Counted from the stretch's first letter, positions 1 to 7,083 are shown. The stretch: 11,534 nucleotides of DNA from an uncultured Eubacterium sp. (GCA_947653505.1 CANTHI010000056.1:1-11534); one strand, 5' to 3'. Notes: generated from the sequence alone by a model not told the origin. Translations and numbers: made by a program.

Positions 1-28
1 AATCAGTCAGTTCTTTTTCGTCTGTCAT
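1..28 (-). CDS. 5' end of an unidentified divergent gene (partial)
   Basis: On the minus strand an ATG at 26-28 opens a frame reading MTDEKELTD and then runs off the window edge. An AGGTG-type ribosome binding site lies about 7 bases upstream (rc of 36-40), which makes a real start credible. Only nine residues are visible, acidic and lysine-rich, so no family can be named. The gene is divergent from purC and shares its 270-bp upstream region. I see no convincing promoter for it: AT-rich candidates exist but none has both boxes at a normal spacing. Confidence 0.5.
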
Positions 29-181
29 TGTTTACACCTCGCTATAGTTATATTTAATTTTCCGCAGAGACTGGTTTTCAGCTTCTGTTTTTTATAGTAT
101 CGCATGATTTTTCAGGAACATATTAACAATTATCCTGTCAGCTTTTGTAATTTTTTAGCAAGTATGCCAGTTCACATTTTA

Positions 182-210
182 TTGCTTTTACCGGATGATT
201 GTATTATAAT
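182..210 (+). promoter_or_regulatory. Predicted sigma-A-type promoter of purC
   Basis: A TTGCTT box at 182-187 and a perfect TATAAT at 205-210 are separated by exactly 17 bases. Transcription would start near 217, giving a leader of about 80 nt before the purC start codon. This is the only strong promoter seen in the 29-298 gap and probably drives purC and the following purF and purB. I do not see a recognisable Bacillus-type PurR box or a purine riboswitch here. Confidence 0.7.
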
Positions 211-238
211 GCACGTGTATTAAAGTTTATTTTATGCG

Positions 239-260
239 TTGTATCATTAGTTGTATCATT
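239..260 (+). repeat. Tandem TTGTATCATT repeat in the purC leader
   Basis: TTGTATCATT occurs at 239-248 and again at 251-260, a 12-base period. The pair sits between the predicted transcription start and the ribosome binding site of purC. That position would suit an operator or an RNA-level control element, but the binding factor is unknown and two copies could also arise by simple slippage. Confidence 0.55.
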
Positions 261-298
261 CATATGGAAACAATCGAAAAAAGCATGGAGGATGAATC

Positions 299-1171
299 AT
301 GAATACCGAATTTAAACCAATCAAAGAAGGCAAAGTACGTCAGGTATATGATATCGGAGACAGCCTGATTATTACTGCTACAGACCGGATTTCTGCATTT
401 GACCATATTTTAAAAAATCGTATTCCGGATAAGGGCGCCGTATTGACAAAGATGTCCCGTTTCTGGTTTGACTATACGAAAAATATTGTTCCGAACCATA
501 TGCTTTCTACAGATACAGCGGATATGCCGGAGTTTTTCCGGACAGAAGAATTTGAGGGAAAAAGCATGAAGTGCAAAAAGCTCACAATGCTTCCGATTGA
601 ATGTATTGTGCGTGGCTATATTACCGGAAGCGGATGGGAGAGCTATCAGAAGAACGGAACCGTCTGCGGGATCCGACTGCCGGAGGGGCTGAAAGAATCT
701 GACAGGCTGCCGGAGCCGGTTTATACACCAACGACGAAGGCGGAGCTGGGAGATCATGACGAGCATATTACATTTGAAGAAAGTGTGGGCATTCTGGAAA
801 AACAGTTTCCGGGTAAGGGAGAGTTTTACGCGGCGAAGATAAGGGATTGTACGATTGCATTGTATAAAACATGCGCAGAGTATGCGCATTCGAAAAAAAT
901 CATAATAGCAGATACGAAATTTGAATTTGGGCTGGATGAAAACGGGACGGTTGTGCTGGGTGATGAGATGCTGACGCCGGACAGCTCGAGATTCTGGCCG
1001 CTGGATGGTTATCAGCCGGGACAGGGGCAGCCTTCGTTTGATAAACAGTTTGTGAGGGACTGGTTAAAACAGAATCCGGATCATAACGGAGTGCTGCCGG
1101 AAGAAGTTGTAGAGAAAACAGCTGCAAAATATCGGGAAGCATATGAACTGCTGACAGGAGAGGCGTTCTGA
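299..1171 (+). CDS. purC: Phosphoribosylaminoimidazole-succinocarboxamide synthase (SAICAR synthetase), left copy
   Basis: PurC joins aspartate to CAIR in an ATP-dependent reaction to give SAICAR in cytoplasmic de novo purine synthesis. The 290-residue protein shows the N-terminal EGKVRQVYD nucleotide-binding loop (10-18) and ATDRISAFD (27-35). It also has the family signature LPIECIVRGYITGS (98-111) and the second signature IADTKFEFG (203-211), followed by GDEMLTPDSSRFW (221-233). The length matches the long (about 290-300 residue, yeast-like) form and not the common 235-residue bacterial form. The start is supported by GGAGG at 287-291, seven bases before the ATG. It is the first gene of a same-strand set with purF 91 bp downstream, and is probably driven by the promoter at 182-210. 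The protein looks intact. An exact reverse copy lies at 10364-11236. Confidence 0.96.
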   Translation: MNTEFKPIKEGKVRQVYDIGDSLIITATDRISAFDHILKNRIPDKGAVLTKMSRFWFDYTKNIVPNHMLSTDTADMPEFFRTEEFEGKSMKCKKLTMLPIECIVRGYITGSGWESYQKNGTVCGIRLPEGLKESDRLPEPVYTPTTKAELGDHDEHITFEESVGILEKQFPGKGEFYAAKIRDCTIALYKTCAEYAHSKKIIIADTKFEFGLDENGTVVLGDEMLTPDSSRFWPLDGYQPGQGQPSFDKQFVRDWLKQNPDHNGVLPEEVVEKTAAKYREAYELLTGEAF

Positions 1172-1249
1172 CAGGGCAGCATGGACTCCTGTGGTTACGA
1201 AAGTTACTGGAAAGGTATAGGGACAGGCAGGGCAGTATATTTTTAGAAT

Positions 1250-1254
1250 GAGGG
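1250..1254 (+). promoter_or_regulatory. Ribosome binding site that sets the purF start
   Basis: GAGGG lies eight bases before the ATG at 1263. The in-frame ATG at 1248 has no comparable site close upstream, and it overlaps this Shine-Dalgarno sequence itself. The 1263 start is therefore preferred over 1248, shortening the protein by five residues. Confidence 0.7.
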
Positions 1255-1262
1255 TTTTTGAT

Positions 1263-2726
1263 ATGGGGCAGAATGATTTTGAAAAGGAATTAACGTGTCT
1301 GGACAAGCTGGGCGAAGAATGCGGCGTGATTGGCGTCTATGATTTTGAAGGACGGGATGTCGCGTCGGATATTTATTATGGATTGTTTGCCCTGCAGCAC
1401 AGGGGTCAGGAAAGCTGCGGAATAGCGGTCAGTGATACGAAGAGCCAGCAGAGAAAAGTGGATTCCCATAAAGATATGGGGCTGGTCAATGAGGTGTTTA
1501 ATCCTGAGAATCTTGGCAGGCTGAAAGGCGATATCGGGGTCGGGCATGTCCGTTACTCGACGGCGGGAGCGTCTACGAGAGAAAACGCACAGCCGCTTGT
1601 GATCAATTATGTAAAAGGGACGCTTGGTGTGGCGCACAATGGGAATCTGATCAATGCCGGAGAGCTGCGGCGGGAGCTGGAGTATACAGGAGCGATTTTT
1701 CAGACGACGATTGATTCGGAGGTGATAGCCTATCACATTGCCAGAGAACGGCTGCATTCCAGAACGGTAGAGGAAGCGGTTGTGCGGGCGGCGAAAAAAA
1801 TAAAGGGCGCTTATGCGCTCGTGGTTATGAGTCCGCGGAAGTTAATCGGGGCGCGGGATCCATTTGGATTTAAACCATTGTGTATTGGAAAACGTGATCA
1901 GGCGTATATTCTCGCTTCAGAGACGTGTGCGCTGGAGACGGTTGGGGCTGAATTTGTCCGCGATGTACTGCCGGGTGAGGTTGTTACGATCTCACCGGAA
2001 GGAGGGATTCAGTCGGACCGGACGCTTTGTCAGCCGGAGGAAAAGGTTGGCAGATGTATTTTTGAATATATTTATTTTGCCAGACCGGATAGCCAGATTG
2101 ACGGGATGAGTGTTTATAATTCCAGAATTAATGCCGGACGGTTTCTGGCGATGGACTCTCCGGTAGATGCGGATCTTGTTGTGGGCGTGCCGGAGTCGGG
2201 AAACGCGGCGGCGCTTGGGTATTCGATGCAGTCCGGCATTCCTTATGGGGTGGCGTTTATGAAAAACAGCTATGTCGGAAGGACTTTTATCAAGCCAAAG
2301 CAGTCTTTCCGGGCGGACAGTGTGCGTGTCAAGCTGAATGCCATTAAAGAAGCTGTAAATGGCAGACGGATCATTATGATTGACGATTCGATCGTCAGAG
2401 GCACAACATCCGGAAGAATTGTGTCCATGCTAAAGGAGGCAGGAGCAGCCGAGGTGCATGTGCGGATCAGTTCGCCGCCGTTTTTGTGGCCGTGTTATTT
2501 TGGAACGGATGTGCCGGAGCGCGAGCAGCTGATCGCATATAACCGGACGCTGGATGAAATACGGGATGTGATCGGGGCGGACAGTCTTGGCTATCTGAAA
2601 GAAGAGCGTCTGGAGCAGATGGTAGACGGACTTTCGATCTGTAAAGGCTGTTTTACGGGCAAATATCCAATGGAGCCGCCAAAAGAAGATATCCGCGGGG
2701 AGTATTATGACCGCATCAAAGAGTAG
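1263..2726 (+). CDS. purF: Amidophosphoribosyltransferase (glutamine PRPP amidotransferase), left copy
   Basis: PurF makes 5-phosphoribosylamine from PRPP and glutamine, the committed step of purine synthesis. From the 1263 start the protein has 487 residues. A short propeptide ends at EEC, so Cys20 (codon at 1320) is the expected N-terminal nucleophile after processing. The Ntn glutaminase domain shows ALQHRGQESCGIAV, GHVRYSTAG and AHNGNL. The phosphoribosyltransferase domain carries the PRPP loop IIMIDDSIVRGTTSG (about 370-384). Cys265, Cys411, Cys460 and Cys463 match the four 4Fe-4S ligands of the Bacillus-type enzyme, so an oxygen-sensitive, cluster-containing PurF is expected. An alternative start at 1248 would add five residues but lacks a good ribosome binding site. 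It follows purC on the same strand. The exact reverse copy is at 8809-10272. Confidence 0.96.
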   Translation: MGQNDFEKELTCLDKLGEECGVIGVYDFEGRDVASDIYYGLFALQHRGQESCGIAVSDTKSQQRKVDSHKDMGLVNEVFNPENLGRLKGDIGVGHVRYSTAGASTRENAQPLVINYVKGTLGVAHNGNLINAGELRRELEYTGAIFQTTIDSEVIAYHIARERLHSRTVEEAVVRAAKKIKGAYALVVMSPRKLIGARDPFGFKPLCIGKRDQAYILASETCALETVGAEFVRDVLPGEVVTISPEGGIQSDRTLCQPEEKVGRCIFEYIYFARPDSQIDGMSVYNSRINAGRFLAMDSPVDADLVVGVPESGNAAALGYSMQSGIPYGVAFMKNSYVGRTFIKPKQSFRADSVRVKLNAIKEAVNGRRIIMIDDSIVRGTTSGRIVSMLKEAGAAEVHVRISSPPFLWPCYFGTDVPEREQLIAYNRTLDEIRDVIGADSLGYLKEERLEQMVDGLSICKGCFTGKYPMEPPKEDIRGEYYDRIKE

Positions 2727-2731
2727 CGGAA

Positions 2732-2873
2732 TTAAGGAACAGAAAAGATAACCCTGGCATTAAGAAACAGAACAGGAAAAAAGAAAAGCGGAATTTCGAC
2801 ATTAAGAAACAGGGCAAAAAAACGGAATTTAAGAAACAGGACAGGAAAATAGAATAGTAAAATTTGGAAACAG
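2732..2873 (+). repeat. Five imperfect TTAAGAAACAG repeats in the purF-purB gap
   Basis: TTAAGGAACAG (2732-2742), TTAAGAAACAG (2760-2770, 2802-2812, 2829-2839) and a diverged TTTGGAAACAG (2863-2873) recur at steps of 28, 42, 27 and 34 bases. Most copies are followed by RACAGGAAAA-like sequence, and some are preceded by CGGAATT. The 185-bp gap is strongly purine-rich on the plus strand and has no convincing gene. It has no terminator-like stem, so transcription may continue into purB. Function is unknown; local duplication is the simplest origin. Confidence 0.75.
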
Positions 2874-2897
2874 AACCGGAAAAATCAGCGGGGAAAG

Positions 2898-2904
2898 AAA
2901 GGGG
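2898..2904 (+). promoter_or_regulatory. Ribosome binding site that sets the purB start
   Basis: AAAGGGG lies seven bases before the ATG at 2912. An in-frame TTG at 2864 would add 16 residues, but those would be encoded by the last repeat unit and show no family resemblance. The ATG at 2912 is therefore chosen. Confidence 0.65.
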
Positions 2905-2911
2905 CAGGCAG

Positions 2912-4372
2912 ATGGCAGCAGACACAGGCAGATACAGCAGTCCGTTATCGGAGCGGTACGCCAGCAAAGAGATGCAGTATATTTTTTCACAGGACAAAAA
3001 GTTCCGTACGTGGAGAAGACTCTGGATCGCACTGGCGGAGACAGAGATGGAGCTGGGACTGAAAGGAGAAAACGGCGAACCGGTCATTACACAGGAAATG
3101 ATTGATGAGCTGAAAGCACATGCGGATGATATTAATTATGAGGATGCGCAGAAACGGGAAAAAGAAGTACGCCATGATGTGATGAGCCACGTGTATGCGT
3201 ATGGGCTGCAGTGTCCAAAGGCTGCCGGAATTATTCATCTTGGCGCAACTTCCTGTTATGTGGGAGACAATACGGACATTATTATTATGTCTGAAGCGCT
3301 GCAGCTTGTCCGCAGGAAGCTGTTAAATGTCATCGCGAAGCTGGCAGAGTTTGCGGATACGTATAAAAGTCTGCCGACCCTGGCATTTACCCATTTCCAG
3401 CCGGCGCAGCCGACAACGGTAGGCAAACGGGCTTCACTGTGGCTGCAGGAGTTTCTGATGGATCTGGAAGATGTGGATTATGTTATACTGACGATGAAGC
3501 TGCTTGGCTCGAAAGGCACGACAGGGACACAGGCAAGCTTTCAGGAGCTTTTTTTGGGCGATCAGGATACAATCAATCAGATCGATCCGATGATAGCAGC
3601 CAAAATGGGATTCCGGCATTGCTATCCCGTATCCGGACAGACCTATTCCAGAAAAGTAGATACGAGAGTCGCTAATGTGCTTTCCGGCATTGCAGCCAGC
3701 GCGCATAAAATGTCCAACGATATCCGCCTGCTGCAGCATCTGAAAGAGATTGAAGAGCCGTTTGAAAAAAATCAGATCGGCTCTTCGGCGATGGCATATA
3801 AAAGAAATCCGATGCGCAGTGAACGGATCGCGTCACTGGCGCGTTATGTCATGATCGATGCGCTGAATCCGGCTGTCACTTCCGCGGTACAGTGGTTTGA
3901 GCGTACATTGGACGATTCGGCAAATAAACGTCTGTCGATTCCGGAAGCGTTTCTGGCAGTGGACGGAATTTTGGATTTGTGCCTGAATGTCGCAGACGGA
4001 CTGGTTGTATATGAAAAAGTCATTACAAAGCATCTGATGGCAGAGCTGCCGTTTATGGCGACAGAAAATATTATGATGGACGCCGTAAAAAAAGGCGGCA
4101 GCCGTCAGCAGCTGCATGAGCGGATCCGCCAGCTTTCGATGCAGGCTGCAGAGAATGTGAAAAAGCACGGACTGGAAAATAACCTGCTGGAGCTGATTGC
4201 CGCAGATGAACAGTTCCAGCTGTCACTGGAAGAGCTGCAGGCCGGAATGGATCCGGCAAAATATGTCGGACGTGCGCCGCTGCAGGTGGAACAGTTTTTA
4301 AAAGAAGTGGTAAATCCGGTTCTGGAAAAGAACAGGGAAGTACTTGGAATGAAAGCGGAGATTCATGTGTAA
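2912..4372 (+). CDS. purB: Adenylosuccinate lyase, left copy
   Basis: PurB removes fumarate from SAICAR to give AICAR and from adenylosuccinate to give AMP, so it acts twice in purine synthesis. From the ATG at 2912 the protein has 486 residues, close to the roughly 475-480 usual in clostridia. It belongs to the fumarase/aspartase superfamily, shown by HLGATSCYVGDN (109-120), FTHFQPAQPTT with the likely catalytic His161, and the signature loop GSSAMAYKRNPMRSER (290-305) with the likely catalytic Ser291. The loop has Ala where many members have Pro in the MPxKxNP motif. The upstream in-frame TTG at 2864 is less likely as a start. It follows purF by 185 bp and ends at a strong terminator. Its downstream neighbour deoD is convergent. 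The exact reverse copy is at 7163-8623. Confidence 0.95.
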   Translation: MAADTGRYSSPLSERYASKEMQYIFSQDKKFRTWRRLWIALAETEMELGLKGENGEPVITQEMIDELKAHADDINYEDAQKREKEVRHDVMSHVYAYGLQCPKAAGIIHLGATSCYVGDNTDIIIMSEALQLVRRKLLNVIAKLAEFADTYKSLPTLAFTHFQPAQPTTVGKRASLWLQEFLMDLEDVDYVILTMKLLGSKGTTGTQASFQELFLGDQDTINQIDPMIAAKMGFRHCYPVSGQTYSRKVDTRVANVLSGIAASAHKMSNDIRLLQHLKEIEEPFEKNQIGSSAMAYKRNPMRSERIASLARYVMIDALNPAVTSAVQWFERTLDDSANKRLSIPEAFLAVDGILDLCLNVADGLVVYEKVITKHLMAELPFMATENIMMDAVKKGGSRQQLHERIRQLSMQAAENVKKHGLENNLLELIAADEQFQLSLEELQAGMDPAKYVGRAPLQVEQFLKEVVNPVLEKNREVLGMKAEIHV

Positions 4373-4399
4373 GCGCATGAATGCCAGAAGCAAGGTATG

Positions 4400-4451
4400 A
4401 AAAAGGGGCTGCTGCAGAAAAGCCATTTTGGAGGTTCTGCAGCAGCTTTTT
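4400..4451. terminator. Bidirectional rho-independent terminator between purB and deoD
   Basis: A 12-bp perfect stem is formed by GCTGCTGCAGAA (4408-4419) and TTCTGCAGCAGC (4435-4446) around a 15-nt loop. TTTTT follows directly at 4447-4451 for plus-strand transcripts from purB. AAAAA at 4400-4404 gives a T run three bases past the stem for minus-strand transcripts from deoD, whose stop codon is only 10 bases away. It fits a shared terminator for convergent genes. Confidence 0.88.
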
Positions 4452-4460
4452 AGATGCCCA

Positions 4461-5180
4461 TTAAACAGCAAGCTCCAGTGCGATTTCCATCATCTTACCG
4501 AAACCGAGCTGGCGGTCTTCTGCGCTCAGCTCTTCTCCGGTATAAATATGGTCTGAAATGGTCAGCAGGCAGAGCGCTTTTTTGCCGGCTTTTGCCGCGT
4601 TCATGTATAAGGCGGCTGCTTCCATTTCCACCGCAAGCACGCCCATCGATTTCCACAGGTCATTGGCGCTGCTGTCGGCGTTGTAAAAAACATCGGAGGA
4701 CAGTACATTTCCAACGACGACGTTTGTACCCTGCGCTTTTGCCGCCTCTATGGCACGGCTCATCAGATCATAATCCGCAGTCGGCGCAAAGGTTCCTGGC
4801 AGGCCGTACTGGGCAGCATAGTTGGAATTGGTGCATGCGCCCATTGCAACGACGACGTCCATCAGTTTTAAATGGTCCTGCAGACCTCCGGCGGAGCCGA
4901 TGCGGATAATGCTGTCTACGTCATAAAAATGGAACAGCTCATAGGAATAAATGCCAATGGATGGCATTCCCATTCCGGAGCCCATGACAGAGATCTCTTT
5001 TCCTTTGTATGTACCGGTGTAGCCGAGCATATTGCGGACAGCAGTTACCTGTTCTGGCTGTTCCAGATAGGTATCTGCAATATATTTTGCGCGAAGCGGA
5101 TCTCCCGGCATGAGAACCGTTTTGGCAAAATCACCGGCAAATGCGCTGTTGTGCGGTGTTGGGATCGGTGCGTTGGACAT
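4461..5180 (-). CDS. deoD: Purine-nucleoside phosphorylase DeoD-type, left copy
   Basis: DeoD splits purine (deoxy)nucleosides with phosphate into base and (deoxy)ribose-1-phosphate, a cytoplasmic salvage step. The 239-residue protein matches the hexameric low-molecular-weight family. Residues aligned to the E. coli active site are all present with a constant offset of +6: His10, Gly26 and Arg30 (MPGDPLRAKYIAD), Arg49, Arg93 and Ser96 (RIGSAGG), Glu185-Met186-Glu187 (VEMEAAA), and Asp210 and Arg223 (SDH and DRQ). AGGAGGT (minus strand, 5188-5194) lies seven bases before the start. It is convergent with purB and shares the terminator at 4400-4451. The flavin reductase gene lies 83 bp upstream in the same direction. 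I see no clear promoter in that gap, so co-transcription is possible. The exact reverse copy is at 6355-7074. Confidence 0.95.
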   Translation of the reverse strand: MSNAPIPTPHNSAFAGDFAKTVLMPGDPLRAKYIADTYLEQPEQVTAVRNMLGYTGTYKGKEISVMGSGMGMPSIGIYSYELFHFYDVDSIIRIGSAGGLQDHLKLMDVVVAMGACTNSNYAAQYGLPGTFAPTADYDLMSRAIEAAKAQGTNVVVGNVLSSDVFYNADSSANDLWKSMGVLAVEMEAAALYMNAAKAGKKALCLLTISDHIYTGEELSAEDRQLGFGKMMEIALELAV

Positions 5181-5263
5181 GATAGGTACCTCCTTTTTTA
5201 TGAAATCATTGTAAAAATGAAACTGTCCGGACTGCGGGATGTTCTTTTGCAGCCGGCTGTATC

Positions 5264-5770
5264 TCAGCGTGCCAGTATCTGTACAATTTCTCCTACGTAC
5301 ATCGTATGCAGATCACCGTCTGCGTACCATTTTTCCTGAATCTCGGAATCCAGAAACTGCTCTGGCAGTATCGGAGTGGCTGACATTTTCCGGCAGCAGA
5401 TGACAAAATTGCCTTCGTCGATAAATGGGATATCCTGAAAATAATTTACATTCATTTTGGCAGCTTTGATTTTGTCCTCGGTGCGTCCGGATACCATACC
5501 GAAATATTTCAGGGCGGATTTATAACTGCTGTCGAAAAAAGTGAGTGAAAAATGATCGTTCAGATCAATCAGTTCTTTCGTGTAGCGGCTTTCTCTTACA
5601 AAGATGAATGCAGTGTTTTTTCCCCAGAGAACGCCGACGCCGCCCCAGCTGGCTGTCATGGCATTGACCCGGTCTCCTTCTCTGGCTGTGATCAGCATCC
5701 ATTCTTTTCCAATTTTCGTAAATGGGTCAAATTCGATCAGATCGATCGGATAAGGTTGAAATGTATGCAT
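5264..5770 (-). CDS. Flavin reductase family protein, left copy (start at palindrome axis)
   Basis: From the ATG at 5768-5770 (minus strand) the protein has 168 residues, the usual size for small FMN-binding flavin reductase-like proteins of clostridia. Family-typical segments are IGKEWMLITA near the N terminus, NAMTASWGGVGVLWGK, the RESRYTKELIDLNDHFSLTFF region, CGRK-like VICCRKMSA and a C-terminal MYVGEI. There is no signal peptide or membrane segment. The substrate is unknown; members reduce or bind FMN, and some serve as flavoredoxins. The gene lies upstream of deoD on the same strand. The start codon is bisected by the axis (ATG|CAT), so the true ribosome binding site and promoter are absent. 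Upstream sequence here is only the gene's own reverse complement, and the frame stays open to 5983 for that reason alone. The N terminus could be slightly longer in the real genome. Confidence 0.85.
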   Translation of the reverse strand: MHTFQPYPIDLIEFDPFTKIGKEWMLITAREGDRVNAMTASWGGVGVLWGKNTAFIFVRESRYTKELIDLNDHFSLTFFDSSYKSALKYFGMVSGRTEDKIKAAKMNVNYFQDIPFIDEGNFVICCRKMSATPILPEQFLDSEIQEKWYADGDLHTMYVGEIVQILAR

Positions 5771-5774
5771 ACAT
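5761..5774. other. Palindrome axis, ATGTATGCATACAT
   Basis: This 14-base self-complementary segment holds the axis between 5767 and 5768. A native short palindrome of this kind could fold into a small hairpin (ATGTA paired with TACAT, loop TGCA) and self-prime, which would create a spacerless fold-back. Which of these bases are native and which are produced by the fold-back cannot be decided from the sequence. Confidence 0.8.
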
Positions 5775-6271
5775 TTCAACCTTATCCGATCGATCTGATC
5801 GAATTTGACCCATTTACGAAAATTGGAAAAGAATGGATGCTGATCACAGCCAGAGAAGGAGACCGGGTCAATGCCATGACAGCCAGCTGGGGCGGCGTCG
5901 GCGTTCTCTGGGGAAAAAACACTGCATTCATCTTTGTAAGAGAAAGCCGCTACACGAAAGAACTGATTGATCTGAACGATCATTTTTCACTCACTTTTTT
6001 CGACAGCAGTTATAAATCCGCCCTGAAATATTTCGGTATGGTATCCGGACGCACCGAGGACAAAATCAAAGCTGCCAAAATGAATGTAAATTATTTTCAG
6101 GATATCCCATTTATCGACGAAGGCAATTTTGTCATCTGCTGCCGGAAAATGTCAGCCACTCCGATACTGCCAGAGCAGTTTCTGGATTCCGAGATTCAGG
6201 AAAAATGGTACGCAGACGGTGATCTGCATACGATGTACGTAGGAGAAATTGTACAGATACTGGCACGCTGA
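5765..6271 (+). CDS. Flavin reductase family protein, right copy
   Basis: Exact reverse copy of the gene at 5264-5770, with which it overlaps by the six bases ATGCAT at the axis. The 168-residue product carries the same IGKEWMLITA, TASWGGVGVLWGK and MYVGEI segments. The frame is open back to 5552, but the extra 71 residues are encoded by the antisense of the gene's own 5' part and have no flavin reductase character. Only a weak AAGG lies upstream of the ATG, and it belongs to the mirrored arm. The gene precedes deoD by 83 bp in the same direction; that gap contains short self-complementary stretches (AGCCGGCT, GTCCGGAC) but no T-tailed terminator. Confidence 0.83.
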   Translation: MHTFQPYPIDLIEFDPFTKIGKEWMLITAREGDRVNAMTASWGGVGVLWGKNTAFIFVRESRYTKELIDLNDHFSLTFFDSSYKSALKYFGMVSGRTEDKIKAAKMNVNYFQDIPFIDEGNFVICCRKMSATPILPEQFLDSEIQEKWYADGDLHTMYVGEIVQILAR

Positions 6272-6340
6272 GATACAGCCGGCTGCAAAAGAACATCCCG
6301 CAGTCCGGACAGTTTCATTTTTACAATGATTTCATAAAAA

Positions 6341-6347
6341 AGGAGGT
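6341..6347 (+). promoter_or_regulatory. Strong ribosome binding site of deoD, right copy
   Basis: AGGAGGT, a near-perfect anti-Shine-Dalgarno match, stands seven bases before the ATG at 6355. It is preceded by an A-rich stretch. The mirror site is at 5188-5194. Confidence 0.8.
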
Positions 6348-6354
6348 ACCTATC

Positions 6355-7074
6355 ATGTCCAACGCACCGATCCCAACACCGCACAACAGCGCATTTGCCG
6401 GTGATTTTGCCAAAACGGTTCTCATGCCGGGAGATCCGCTTCGCGCAAAATATATTGCAGATACCTATCTGGAACAGCCAGAACAGGTAACTGCTGTCCG
6501 CAATATGCTCGGCTACACCGGTACATACAAAGGAAAAGAGATCTCTGTCATGGGCTCCGGAATGGGAATGCCATCCATTGGCATTTATTCCTATGAGCTG
6601 TTCCATTTTTATGACGTAGACAGCATTATCCGCATCGGCTCCGCCGGAGGTCTGCAGGACCATTTAAAACTGATGGACGTCGTCGTTGCAATGGGCGCAT
6701 GCACCAATTCCAACTATGCTGCCCAGTACGGCCTGCCAGGAACCTTTGCGCCGACTGCGGATTATGATCTGATGAGCCGTGCCATAGAGGCGGCAAAAGC
6801 GCAGGGTACAAACGTCGTCGTTGGAAATGTACTGTCCTCCGATGTTTTTTACAACGCCGACAGCAGCGCCAATGACCTGTGGAAATCGATGGGCGTGCTT
6901 GCGGTGGAAATGGAAGCAGCCGCCTTATACATGAACGCGGCAAAAGCCGGCAAAAAAGCGCTCTGCCTGCTGACCATTTCAGACCATATTTATACCGGAG
7001 AAGAGCTGAGCGCAGAAGACCGCCAGCTCGGTTTCGGTAAGATGATGGAAATCGCACTGGAGCTTGCTGTTTAA
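6355..7074 (+). CDS. deoD: Purine-nucleoside phosphorylase DeoD-type, right copy
   Basis: Exact reverse copy of 4461-5180 with an identical 239-residue product and all active-site residues (His10, Gly26, Arg30, Arg49, Arg93, Ser96, Glu187, Asp210, Arg223). Role, ribosome binding site and convergence with purB are as for the left copy. Identity extends to every silent position and to the flanks, so this copy carries no independent evidence of a second gene in the organism. Confidence 0.93.
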   Translation: MSNAPIPTPHNSAFAGDFAKTVLMPGDPLRAKYIADTYLEQPEQVTAVRNMLGYTGTYKGKEISVMGSGMGMPSIGIYSYELFHFYDVDSIIRIGSAGGLQDHLKLMDVVVAMGACTNSNYAAQYGLPGTFAPTADYDLMSRAIEAAKAQGTNVVVGNVLSSDVFYNADSSANDLWKSMGVLAVEMEAAALYMNAAKAGKKALCLLTISDHIYTGEELSAEDRQLGFGKMMEIALELAV

Positions 7075-7083
7075 TGGGCATCT

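Noticed and set aside
211..298. Purine riboswitch in the purC leader
   Set aside because: The short leader does not show the conserved three-way junction pattern expected of a purine aptamer and has no terminator/antiterminator stem before the start codon.
1290..1757. Minus-strand 155-codon frame inside purF
   Set aside because: Antisense to a well-supported PurF glutaminase domain; no motif and no ribosome binding site.
2716..3087. Minus-strand frame rich in Ser, Phe, Leu and Pro, which looks like a membrane protein
   Set aside because: It is the antisense of the purine-rich repeat gap and the purB 5' end; hydrophobicity comes from the pyrimidine-rich strand, with no ribosome binding site or family resemblance.
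4454..4909. Plus-strand Arg- and Pro-rich frame of 151 codons
   Set aside because: It lies wholly antisense to deoD, which has a complete active site; composition is typical of a shadow frame.
5700..5835. Hairpin-telomere resolution site of a linear replicon
   Set aside because: The centre has no distinct telomere-like block: both sides read straight into the coding sequence of a flavin reductase, and no protelomerase gene is in the window.
6272..6354. Promoter for deoD in the flavin reductase-deoD gap (TACAAT at 6322-6327)
   Set aside because: A -10-like hexamer is present but no -35-like box occurs at an acceptable distance, so it is not called.
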